Shown here: positions 6,947 through 13,919 of the stretch, one piece after another | Layout: the number at the start of each line of letters is the position of its first letter | Numbering within the stretch: the stretch's first letter is position 1 | DNA from: a bacterium | GTDB lineage: Bacteria > Bacillota_I > Bacilli_A > RFN20 > CAG-826 | DNA: 18,024 bases | Direction of reading: 5' to 3' | Assembly (NCBI GenBank): GCA_004561785.1 | Contig: SFUB01000020.1 | Location: 1 to 18,024 of the forward strand | The notes under the pieces: generated by a model | What the model was told of the DNA's origin: nothing | The model's database searches: none | Seen by the model: only the letters and a program-made list of their open reading frames with translations | Position numbers and translations under genes: made by a program

Positions 6947-8355
6947 TATCCAATCGACCCCGACATATCCATCTTAATCAACTGATTGAGTTCCACCGCG
7001 TATTCCATCGGCAGTTCTTTGGCGAAGGGCTCAATGAAGCCCATGACGATCATTTGGGTGGCCTGTTCTTTGGTTAAGCCTCTGGACATCAGATAAAACA
7101 GTTGTTCCTCGGAGATCTTTGAAACTGTGGCTTCATGTTCGATGAAGGAATCGTTATTGCGGATCTCATTCTTCGGGAACGTGTCCGATTTCGACTGATC
7201 GTCCAAGATAAGCGTGTCGCATTCGACGTGGGACTTGGCTCCCAAAGCCTCCGGGAGCATCCGGACGGTTCCGCGGAAATTGGCGGTCCCGCCGTTATGG
7301 CAAACGGATTTGGAGATGATCGTGGAAGAGGTGTTTTTGCCCTCGTGGATCATCCTGGCTCCGGAATCTTGGAACTGACCTTTATTCCCAACGGCGATCG
7401 TGATCGTCGCCCCGCGGGAATTGTCGCCTTTCAAAATGCAGGCCGGGTATTTCATCGTGGTCATCGATCCGATGTTCCCATCGACCCATTCCATGAAGCC
7501 GTTTTCGAAAACATTGGCCCTTTGGGTAACCAAATTCAAAATATTCGTGGACCAGTTTTGGATGGTCGTGTAACGAACGTGGGCGTTTTTGCCGACGACG
7601 ATCTCAACCACGCCGACATGGAGGGACTCTTTGTTGTAGACCGGGGCAGTGCACCCTTCCACATAGTGGATGTCGGCGCCTTCGTCAGCGACGATCAAAG
7701 TGCGTTCGAATTGCCCCGTCTTTTGGTTGTTGATTCGGAAATAAGACTGCAAAGGCTTATCCAAATGGACGCCTTTTGGAACGTAAATGAAAGTTCCGCC
7801 GCTCCAACAGGCTCCATTCAAAGCACTGAATTTGCTGTCGGCGATGGGGATGACGGTACCGAAGTATTTCCGGAAAAGATCTGGGAAAAGCTTGAGCCCC
7901 ATGTCGCTGGAGAGGAAGATAACCCCCTTCTCCCGAACTTCCTCAAGCATGTTGTGGTAAACGACCTCAGATTCATATTGAGTGGAAACGCCGGAAAGGA
8001 ACTTCTGCTCCGCTTCGGGGATGCCGAGTTTCTGGAAGGTCTTCTTGACCGTTTCAGGAACCTCATTCCAGTCATTTTCCTCCGCTTTCGCCACGCGGGT
8101 AAAGTAGGTGTAGGAATTGAAATCGACGAAGTCGAGCGAGGGGCCAAAAGAGGGCATGGGCATCTTTTCGAAGGAATGGAAGGCCTTAAGACGGAATTCC
8201 AGCATCCATTCCGGCTCATCCTTAGCCTTGGAGATGGCTCGAACGACGTCTTCGTTCAGGCCCTTTCCCGTGTCGAAGATCGAAACATCTTTGTCTTTGA
8301 AGCCGTATTTGTATTCCTCATTCAGCACAGAGGGATCGATTTTCTCATTTGCCAT
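6946..8355 (-). CDS. sufB: Fe-S cluster scaffold protein SufB
   Basis: Core of the SufBCD scaffold on which Fe-S clusters are built. The 469 residues match the family. By a constant offset of 26 from E. coli SufB, Cys379 corresponds to Cys405 and Glu408 to Glu434, the residues tied to cluster assembly. The start is set at ATG 8355 because AGGAGG lies 8 nt upstream and MANEKIDPS fits family N-termini. The frame is open upstream to 8493, but that stretch overlaps sufU and reads as unrelated Arg/Ser-rich sequence. The gene overlaps the end of sufU by 11 nt. Its C-terminus, MDMSGSIG, is the usual ending. The last codons run into mnmG. Confidence 0.97.
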   Translation of the reverse strand: MANEKIDPSVLNEEYKYGFKDKDVSIFDTGKGLNEDVVRAISKAKDEPEWMLEFRLKAFHSFEKMPMPSFGPSLDFVDFNSYTYFTRVAKAEENDWNEVPETVKKTFQKLGIPEAEQKFLSGVSTQYESEVVYHNMLEEVREKGVIFLSSDMGLKLFPDLFRKYFGTVIPIADSKFSALNGACWSGGTFIYVPKGVHLDKPLQSYFRINNQKTGQFERTLIVADEGADIHYVEGCTAPVYNKESLHVGVVEIVVGKNAHVRYTTIQNWSTNILNLVTQRANVFENGFMEWVDGNIGSMTTMKYPACILKGDNSRGATITIAVGNKGQFQDSGARMIHEGKNTSSTIISKSVCHNGGTANFRGTVRMLPEALGAKSHVECDTLILDDQSKSDTFPKNEIRNNDSFIEHEATVSKISEEQLFYLMSRGLTKEQATQMIVMGFIEPFAKELPMEYAVELNQLIKMDMSGSIG

Positions 8356-8815
8356 GGCATTCCCCTCCTTCGCAAGCATGTTCGTGGATGATTTTCTCAA
8401 ACGCGTCCCAGCCGATCGTCGCGCAGTGGATTCTCGCAGGCTGTTTGCCTGTGTTGGTGAAGGCCAGCGCCTCGTCCAAGACGTCTTTGTCATAGGGTTG
8501 GCCGATAATCATGTTCTTGTACTGTTCAATGACGTAAAGGGCTTCATCTTTCTTCTTTCCAATCAGCAAATCGCAAAGAATATCAGTCGAAGCGGTCGAA
8601 ATAGCGCAAGCAACTCCATCCCATAGAGCATCTACGACAACGCCGTCCTTCTCCTCTAAATACACATCGATGTCATCGATGCAGTTAACCGAGGAGGAAT
8701 GGGTGCTGAAATAGAGATCCTTGTTCTCCGGGGCACGCTTATGCCTCGGAGAGGAATAGTGATCCATGATGATTTCCCGCATGATTTCCGGGGTGATTTC
8801 AAATGAAGTAGGCAT
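8345..8815 (-). CDS. sufU: SufU sulfur-transfer protein, with extra Cys/His tail
   Basis: Zinc-containing sulfur acceptor that takes persulfide sulfur from SufS in Firmicutes. The 156 residues contain the expected ligands Cys45 and Asp47 (NCIDD), Cys70 (GVACAIS) and Cys131 (RIHCATIGW). The usual NPTCGD wording around the first cysteine is altered to SVNCID, but the C-x-D spacing is kept. Unlike typical SufU, the protein ends in HEHACEGGECHGK, adding two cysteines and three histidines. The insertion that separates SufU from IscU (between Cys70 and Cys131) is present. It overlaps the sufS end by 17 nt, and GGAGGG precedes ATG 8815 by 10 nt. Confidence 0.93.
   Translation of the reverse strand: MPTSFEITPEIMREIIMDHYSSPRHKRAPENKDLYFSTHSSSVNCIDDIDVYLEEKDGVVVDALWDGVACAISTASTDILCDLLIGKKKDEALYVIEQYKNMIIGQPYDKDVLDEALAFTNTGKQPARIHCATIGWDAFEKIIHEHACEGGECHGK
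8364..8369 (-). promoter_or_regulatory. ribosome binding site deciding the sufB start
   Basis: AGGAGG on the minus strand is 8 nt from ATG 8355 and lies within the last codons of sufU. It excludes the 46-codon upstream extension of sufB. Confidence 0.8.
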
Positions 8816-10034
8816 CGAGATAATTCCCTCCGTTTTTCACTGCTTCGGCCAAAGCGTCGATATCGTCTTCCGTCGTGTAAACGTAGAAGCTCGCGCGAAC
8901 GGTGGCCGGGGTCTTGAGATAGGTTTGGTTGAGAAGCTTGGCGCAATGCTGACCGCTGCGGCAGGCGATGCCTTGGCTATTGAGGTAGGTTGCAGCATCT
9001 TGGGCGAAGACTCCTTTGATGTTGAAGGTGATGATCCCCGCTTCGGAATCCGCGTTATAAATCTCCGCGTTCCCGGTTTGCAGCAGTTTTTCCACGGCGT
9101 ACTGTTTCAGTTTCCGTTCGTGTTCGACAATCGAATCAAACCCAAGGTTTTCAAGATATTCGACCGCTTTCGTCAAGCCGAGGATGCCGGCAAGATTCTG
9201 CGTCCCTGCCTCAAAGCGTTCCGGTGGCGGCAAGAAGGTGACGGAGCAATCCATGTGGAATTTGTCGTTGTTGCCCCCTCCAGAGATGAAGGGATCCATC
9301 TTGGAGAGCAGATCGTATTTCCCGTAAAGCACGCCGATGCCGGTAGGTCCAAGCATCTTATGTCCCGAGAAAGCCAGGAAATCCACGTCCAAATCGCGAA
9401 CATCCGTTTTCATGTGAGGAACCGACTGGGCACCATCAAGACACACCAAAACTCCGTGATTGTGCGCGATCTTCGTCAATTCCTTCACCGGTTCCAGATA
9501 TCCAAGAACATTGCCGACAGCGGCGAAAGAAACCAATTTCGTGCGAGGTGTTAACGCTTTTTCAAGATTCTTAGGGGTGATTCTACCGTTTTCGGACAAG
9601 GGAATATAAGAAACCTTGCAGCCGGTATATTTTGCAATCTGGAACCAAGGAAGGACGTTGGAAGCGTGCTCAGCTTCGGTGATGAGGATCTCGTCTCCTT
9701 CCTTGAGAAATTTGAGGCCATAACCATATGCGACCGTGTTGAGCGATCCGGTCGCTCCAGAGGTGAAAACCACCTCACGGGGTTCGCAATTCAAGAATCG
9801 TGCTATGGTTTTTCTCGCGTGGAGAACCGCCTGGTCCATCGCGTAGCAAAGATCATAATCCCCACGGTGGGAGTTGCTGGTCTCCTTGGTGTAATAATCC
9901 ACAACGGCTGAGATGACGGAATCCGGCTTAAAAGTCGTGGAGGCATTATCGAGCCATACCAAGGGCCGCCCCTGCATGTCCGGCTTGTTCCGGAACATCG
10001 GGAAATCGTTTTGAATCGCTTTGGGGTCGAACAC
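8799..10034 (-). CDS. sufS: cysteine desulfurase SufS, group II
   Basis: PLP enzyme that removes sulfur from cysteine and holds it as persulfide for SufU. The 411 residues include His123 and Asp200/Gln203 around PLP, Lys226 (SGHKMLGP) as the Schiff-base lysine, and the persulfide Cys364 in CRSGQHCAK, the same number as in E. coli SufS. The short loop around Cys364 marks the group II type. The start is GTG 10034, 3 nt after the sufD stop, with a G-rich stretch about 10 nt upstream. The next ATG inside the frame would delete conserved N-terminal residues. It lies between sufD and sufU, as in Bacillus. Confidence 0.97.
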   Translation of the reverse strand: MFDPKAIQNDFPMFRNKPDMQGRPLVWLDNASTTFKPDSVISAVVDYYTKETSNSHRGDYDLCYAMDQAVLHARKTIARFLNCEPREVVFTSGATGSLNTVAYGYGLKFLKEGDEILITEAEHASNVLPWFQIAKYTGCKVSYIPLSENGRITPKNLEKALTPRTKLVSFAAVGNVLGYLEPVKELTKIAHNHGVLVCLDGAQSVPHMKTDVRDLDVDFLAFSGHKMLGPTGIGVLYGKYDLLSKMDPFISGGGNNDKFHMDCSVTFLPPPERFEAGTQNLAGILGLTKAVEYLENLGFDSIVEHERKLKQYAVEKLLQTGNAEIYNADSEAGIITFNIKGVFAQDAATYLNSQGIACRSGQHCAKLLNQTYLKTPATVRASFYVYTTEDDIDALAEAVKNGGNYLDAYFI

Positions 10035-10037
10035 GGA

Positions 10038-10715
10038 TCAAATGCCCCCCTCGATTGCTTCATCGATCTTTTTCCGCAAAGCCTCATCTTCAAAATGGCT
10101 TTCGATTGGCTTTAGATAGCCTAAGGTCAGAAGCCTTCTCGCCGCAGCGAGAGGAATTCCGCGCGAGGTAAGATAGAACAAATGGGACTCGTTGAGTTTG
10201 CCAACGACCGCGGCGTGGCTCGCCGAAACGTCGTTCTCGTCGATTTTGAGGATCGGCATCGCCTTGCCAATGCAGCCTTCGTCGAACACCACGATCTTAG
10301 CGACCTGGCGAGTCGAAGATCCGGCGGCGCCTTTTTTGATTTCGGAGGTTCCCAAGAAGGAAAGACGGGCGGCGTCTTCCGAGATTCCGTAATTCGAAAC
10401 CAAACCCTTCGTGTGCTGGGCGGAATGGATCAAATTCACATCGAGGACCTTCTCCGAGGTGCCGTCGCAGATGGAGGCGCAGTGCCATTCGGCAGAGGCG
10501 CCTTCCCCCGCAAGATCGATATAGACCTTCAGTTTTCCGCTTCCTTTCGAAAAATCCGCAAAAGCAGCTTTAAATACGCCATTGGAAAGCACTTTGACAT
10601 AAATTTCATGATTCGGAAAACCGGAGAAAGAAGCCAAATTCAAGTGCAGACTTTGGCCGGGTTCAACGCGGAATTCGCCGTTTTCAATTTGATTGTCGAG
10701 GAGGGTAATGTCCAT
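10038..10715 (-). CDS. sufD: SufD, short form of the SufBCD scaffold subunit
   Basis: Partner of SufB and SufC in the Fe-S scaffold. The protein has only 225 residues, about half the 420-440 usual for SufD. It holds the C-terminal half of the beta-helix and the C-terminal helices. His167 (SASHAAVV) matches the conserved histidine of SufD (His360 in E. coli), and the ending LTSRGIPLAAARRLLTLGYL is typical. The N-terminal helical region and first half of the beta-helix are missing, with no frameshift remnant upstream because sufC abuts directly. ATG 10715 overlaps the sufC stop as TGATG; a GTG at 10718 is an alternative. Position and motifs make the call firm despite the size. Confidence 0.9.
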   Translation of the reverse strand: MDITLLDNQIENGEFRVEPGQSLHLNLASFSGFPNHEIYVKVLSNGVFKAAFADFSKGSGKLKVYIDLAGEGASAEWHCASICDGTSEKVLDVNLIHSAQHTKGLVSNYGISEDAARLSFLGTSEIKKGAAGSSTRQVAKIVVFDEGCIGKAMPILKIDENDVSASHAAVVGKLNESHLFYLTSRGIPLAAARRLLTLGYLKPIESHFEDEALRKKIDEAIEGGI

Positions 10716-11539
10716 CACTTGCCCCCTTCCGTTCCAACGTGGGCGGCGCAGACGCCGATGGACTGTTTGTTCATTGCGGACTGCTTCTCGACCTCAATGC
10801 CGAGTTCGGTTTTGATCCATTCGTAACCGCGGGTATCAATTTTCTGAATGAGCTCAGGCCCGCCGGTGACGGCGATGCGCCCATTGACCATAATCGCTAC
10901 ATGGGTGGGGTGGATCATGTCATAAAGCCTTGCGTAGTGAGAGACGACGAGGAAGCCCCTGCCTTTTTCTTGCTCATCGCGAATGGCTTTGGCGACGACC
11001 TGCATCGCATCCACGTCCAAGCCGGAATCGATCTCGTCGAGCATCGCGAACTTGGGTTCGAGAAGTTTCATCTGCAGGATTTCATTGCGCTTCTTCTCGC
11101 CGCCGGAGAAGCCTTCATTCAGGTTGCGGCTGCTCATCTCGAAGGGGATGCCCATTTCCTTGTAGGCGCTTTGCAAGGCGCTATACATCTGAAGGGTGCG
11201 GAGGGGTTTCTCTCGGCGGGAGTTCATGGCGGCTTTTAGGAAGTCAATCGAATTGACCCCTGGGATCTCTGGCGGATATTGCATGGCCAGGAAAAGTCCT
11301 GCCTTCGCCCTTTCGTCGACCGGAAGGGAAAGGATATCCACCCCATCCAAAGTCACGGATCCTTCGGTGATTTCGTAGATCGGATTCCCCATGATGGCGC
11401 CGAGCAAAGTTGATTTCCCGTGGCCGTTAGGACCAAGCAAAGCCAGGGTCTGCCCCTCTTCGACAATTAGGTTCACGCCCCTTAGGATTTCGTTCCCTTT
11501 TACGGCGACATGTAGGTTTTCAATGCTGAGTCTGGACAT
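10715..11539 (-). CDS. sufC: Fe-S assembly ATPase SufC
   Basis: ABC-type ATPase that powers shape changes in SufBCD; cytoplasmic, with no transmembrane partner. The 274 residues contain Walker A GPNGHGKST (36-44), the Q-loop (MQYPPEIPG), signature FSGGEKKR (144-151), Walker B FAMLDEID (164-171) and the switch His201. The protein runs about 20 residues past the usual end, with a tail SIGVCAAHVGTEGGK that contains one cysteine. ATG 11539 has GGGAG upstream at suitable spacing. It is the first gene of the minus-strand suf run, right behind the predicted promoter. Confidence 0.97.
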   Translation of the reverse strand: MSRLSIENLHVAVKGNEILRGVNLIVEEGQTLALLGPNGHGKSTLLGAIMGNPIYEITEGSVTLDGVDILSLPVDERAKAGLFLAMQYPPEIPGVNSIDFLKAAMNSRREKPLRTLQMYSALQSAYKEMGIPFEMSSRNLNEGFSGGEKKRNEILQMKLLEPKFAMLDEIDSGLDVDAMQVVAKAIRDEQEKGRGFLVVSHYARLYDMIHPTHVAIMVNGRIAVTGGPELIQKIDTRGYEWIKTELGIEVEKQSAMNKQSIGVCAAHVGTEGGK

Positions 11540-11564
11540 AATACGCTCCCTTTAAGGCCAAACT

Positions 11565-11593
11565 ATTCTAGACGCGCAAAATCCCTTGGACAA
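11565..11593 (-). promoter_or_regulatory. promoter of the suf-mnmG-rsmG-parAB run
   Basis: On the minus strand TTGTCC (11588-11593), a 17-nt spacer and TAGAAT (11565-11570) stand about 25 nt upstream of sufC. This gives a leader of roughly 20 nt. It is the only good promoter-like pair I see for the whole minus-strand run down to parB, though internal promoters within coding DNA cannot be excluded. Confidence 0.65.
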
Positions 11594-11620
11594 CAAAAGC
11601 GGTAAAAAATCTCTCAAAGA

Positions 11621-11737
11621 TATAATCTTTGGCAAAAACGGGTGCCGTTTTATCCGAATGCGCGAATTCCTCCGATGGCAAGCGTATTTTTAGCATCCAA
11701 AAATGTTGTTGTAAGAGGAACTCTTAAAGTTTATTAT
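11621..11737 (+). promoter_or_regulatory. structured leader and promoter region of the lipoprotein pair
   Basis: A perfect TATAAT at 11621-11626 lacks a good -35. A second candidate is TTGTAA (11709-11714), 17 nt, TATTAT (11732-11737). Three inverted repeats occupy the stretch: AAAACGG/CCGTTTT (11635-11651), ATTTTT/AAAAAT (11686-11704) and TAAGAG/CTCTTA (11712-11726). The last lies in the spacer of the second promoter. TTCCTCC at 11667-11673 is complementary to the GGAGGAA ribosome binding site at 11761-11767. Which promoter is used decides whether these are mRNA elements or DNA sites. Confidence 0.45.
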
Positions 11738-11777
11738 TTATCCGCTACGTTTCAGACGAAGGAGGAACGAGTTTTTT

Positions 11778-13919
11778 ATGAAGAAAGCAAAACTCACTCT
11801 CGCCCTTGTCTCCAGCCTGGCAGCGGTTATGGCTTTATCCGCCTGCAACGAGGTCACGGAGAAGGACGGGGTGGTGCTCACGTTCACGGACAACAGCGGC
11901 CAACGTTACGAATACAAGGCCAGCGAACTGCTCGACAACTACGAGCAGGGGTCCAGTGCCGCCAGCACCAATTTCAGCAAGGTCAAAGAGGTCTTGATCC
12001 GCAAATTCTATGAAGAGAAGGGCGGATCGACCTTGGAACAGCTCAAGACCAAAGCCCAGAACAGCGTCGACTCCATCAAGAAGCAGGCCCAGACCAACGC
12101 CAACAGCAACGGGACCAGCTATGCGACCGAATTGGAAACGCTCTTGAAGAGCAACAGCGTGAAGAACGTCTCGGAACTCTTCGAGGCCAAGCTCTACAGC
12201 TTCGAGGAAGAAGATTTCAGCCGTCAGTTCAAGAACGACACGGCCGTCGAAGCCATGAAGACCGGCCTCAACGCCGATGGAACCGCCTACTTCCCCTACA
12301 GTGAGGAATACGGCCGCGGCTCCAACGGGTATCTCATCGAGAAGACCCCCTACCACGTTTCCCACTTCTTGGTGAAGTTCTCTTCCACCTCCCACTCGGA
12401 GGCCAGCGAGTTCACCATCACGAAAGCCGAATCCCAGAAGATCTCTCAAGCCGTCAAGGCCTTCGCCGGAGCTTCCGGCAACAATGGCACCGACACCAGC
12501 GGCCGCCGCATGTCCTTCGGCGACATCTGCTTCACCCTTCCCTCCGATGACACCTCGGCCACCAGCTATGGCGATCTCGGCCTCATGGAAGATGGCTACG
12601 TCCAGGAATTCCGCCTCGGCGTCTATGCCTACGATGCTCTCTACAACCGGAAACACACCGCCGCCGACTCCTATGCTTCCAGCAGGCCCGCCTTCACCGG
12701 AAACAAAGACGAGGTTCAAATCCGCGAGCACGTCCTTCCGAGCGAAGACGACACCTTCGGTCCGAAGGCGAAGAACACCCGCGACTACTTCGAGCAGCTC
12801 GGCATCGGCACGATCCCCTACGGCGCCGCCGTCGCCCTCGGCTATGACGAAGTCGCCGGCGATCCAAACCTCGGCTACAGCGTGAACGACGGTTCTTCTA
12901 CTTACTACCCGCGCAACGTCTTATTCAACAAATACTTCAACAATCGTTCCATCGCGGTCATCGTTCCGGAAAAAATTCCCTTCAACGATGCCTACGAGGC
13001 CGGCTTGAGCGACAAGAATATGACCACTTCCGAGGCCGAAGCCTTCGTGGCTTCCGAAAAGGCGAGCTTCGACGCGAACAAGAGTTGGTATCGCGGCACC
13101 TATAGCAGCGATTACGCGAGTCTCCCCGGCTTCCAGGTCAACACCTCGGACCTCCTCGACGTCAAATCCACGACCGGCGAGAGCGAGAATGTCCTGACCA
13201 ACGAGCGCGGTCAAATCATCCTCGCGGTCAAAGCCAGCAACGGCTCCGGCAACGCCTACGAAGGCCTGCACTTCATCGTGGTGAACCGTTCCGCCCTCGA
13301 CAACTTCGTGAAATACGATGCGTCGGCCGCTGACGACACCGCCCGCTACACTTCCTACAACACCTTGGAGGAAGCCAAAGCCGCCGGCTACAGCGAGACC
13401 AACGGCGAATCCACCGCGGACATCACCTCCCTCTCGGATTACTTCACCGTGAACATCCCCTCCTCTTCGAACTTCCCCAAGTACGCCGGGGAAAAGGTCA
13501 AGTCCACCTATGTGAACCGCGTCGTCACCAGCGATAAGAACTATCAGGAAAAGGCGAACAAGATCTCGAGCGCCGTCAAGGACTACAACTCTTCGGAAGA
13601 CACCTATGAGTTCCAGTCCCTCATCGAGACCCAGAACCTCACCTTCTCCACTTCCGACCTCGGCAAGAAAGTCGAATCCCTCATCAAGAACTACATCACC
13701 TTCACCCGTGAGAAGAATCACGAAGACGAAATCAAAACCCTCGATGACGCTTGGGACACCTATGCGGAAGTCCTCGAACGTCAGAATGAGGATCGCGACA
13801 TCGCAGACGGCAAGCAGCGCCTGATCTCCGAAGCGGTCGCCATGACCTACTTCGGCAAAGACGCCAGGCTCGGGGAAGGCATCTATGACAACGGAGGCAT
13901 TGGTTATGATGGCAAGTAA
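11778..13919 (+). CDS. large PrsA-like foldase lipoprotein with split parvulin-like domain
   Basis: Secreted, membrane-anchored protein of 713 residues. The signal peptide has KK at 2-3, a hydrophobic core at 6-20 and lipobox LSAC with lipidated Cys23. Segments resemble PrsA parvulin: SHFLVK (195-200) matches the first strand and its histidine; a SDD..YGDLG stretch (256-268) and VQEF (275-278) match the middle. YEGLHFIVV (494-502) matches the last strand, GYHIIK in PrsA. About 200 residues lie between the last two, where PrsA has around 25. Total length is more than twice Bacillus PrsA (about 290). GGAGG (11761-11765) serves ATG 11778. Codons end mostly in C or G, which suggests high expression. 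The assignment as folding chaperone is by pattern and context (hit and yhaM adjoin prsA in Bacillus); catalysis is uncertain. Confidence 0.75.
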   Translation: MKKAKLTLALVSSLAAVMALSACNEVTEKDGVVLTFTDNSGQRYEYKASELLDNYEQGSSAASTNFSKVKEVLIRKFYEEKGGSTLEQLKTKAQNSVDSIKKQAQTNANSNGTSYATELETLLKSNSVKNVSELFEAKLYSFEEEDFSRQFKNDTAVEAMKTGLNADGTAYFPYSEEYGRGSNGYLIEKTPYHVSHFLVKFSSTSHSEASEFTITKAESQKISQAVKAFAGASGNNGTDTSGRRMSFGDICFTLPSDDTSATSYGDLGLMEDGYVQEFRLGVYAYDALYNRKHTAADSYASSRPAFTGNKDEVQIREHVLPSEDDTFGPKAKNTRDYFEQLGIGTIPYGAAVALGYDEVAGDPNLGYSVNDGSSTYYPRNVLFNKYFNNRSIAVIVPEKIPFNDAYEAGLSDKNMTTSEAEAFVASEKASFDANKSWYRGTYSSDYASLPGFQVNTSDLLDVKSTTGESENVLTNERGQIILAVKASNGSGNAYEGLHFIVVNRSALDNFVKYDASAADDTARYTSYNTLEEAKAAGYSETNGESTADITSLSDYFTVNIPSSSNFPKYAGEKVKSTYVNRVVTSDKNYQEKANKISSAVKDYNSSEDTYEFQSLIETQNLTFSTSDLGKKVESLIKNYITFTREKNHEDEIKTLDDAWDTYAEVLERQNEDRDIADGKQRLISEAVAMTYFGKDARLGEGIYDNGGIGYDGK
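13893..13897 (+). promoter_or_regulatory. ribosome binding site of the second lipoprotein
   Basis: GGAGG inside the last codons of the first lipoprotein gene lies 8 nt from ATG 13906 and 11 nt from ATG 13909. It supports these starts over ATG 13885 (upstream of it) and over ATG 13924, which has no such site. Confidence 0.75.

Noticed and set aside
6944..6948. Possible missing mnmE or assembly join at the sufB-mnmG border
   Set aside because: Both proteins are complete with normal ends and share a TAATG overlap, which is unlikely to arise from a misassembly.
7135..8391. 418-codon open frame on the plus strand opposite sufB
   Set aside because: sufB is certain by its conserved Cys379/Glu408 and ending. 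The opposite frame has no recognisable motif.
8356..8493. 46-codon N-terminal extension of sufB
   Set aside because: It lies wholly within sufU in another frame, reads as Arg/Ser-rich noise, and is upstream of the AGGAGG at 8364-8369 that serves ATG 8355.
11642..12013. Plus-strand frame starting in the leader and running into the first lipoprotein gene
   Set aside because: It overlaps the lipoprotein in another frame. The part within the leader lacks a good ribosome binding site and the part within the gene is a shadow.
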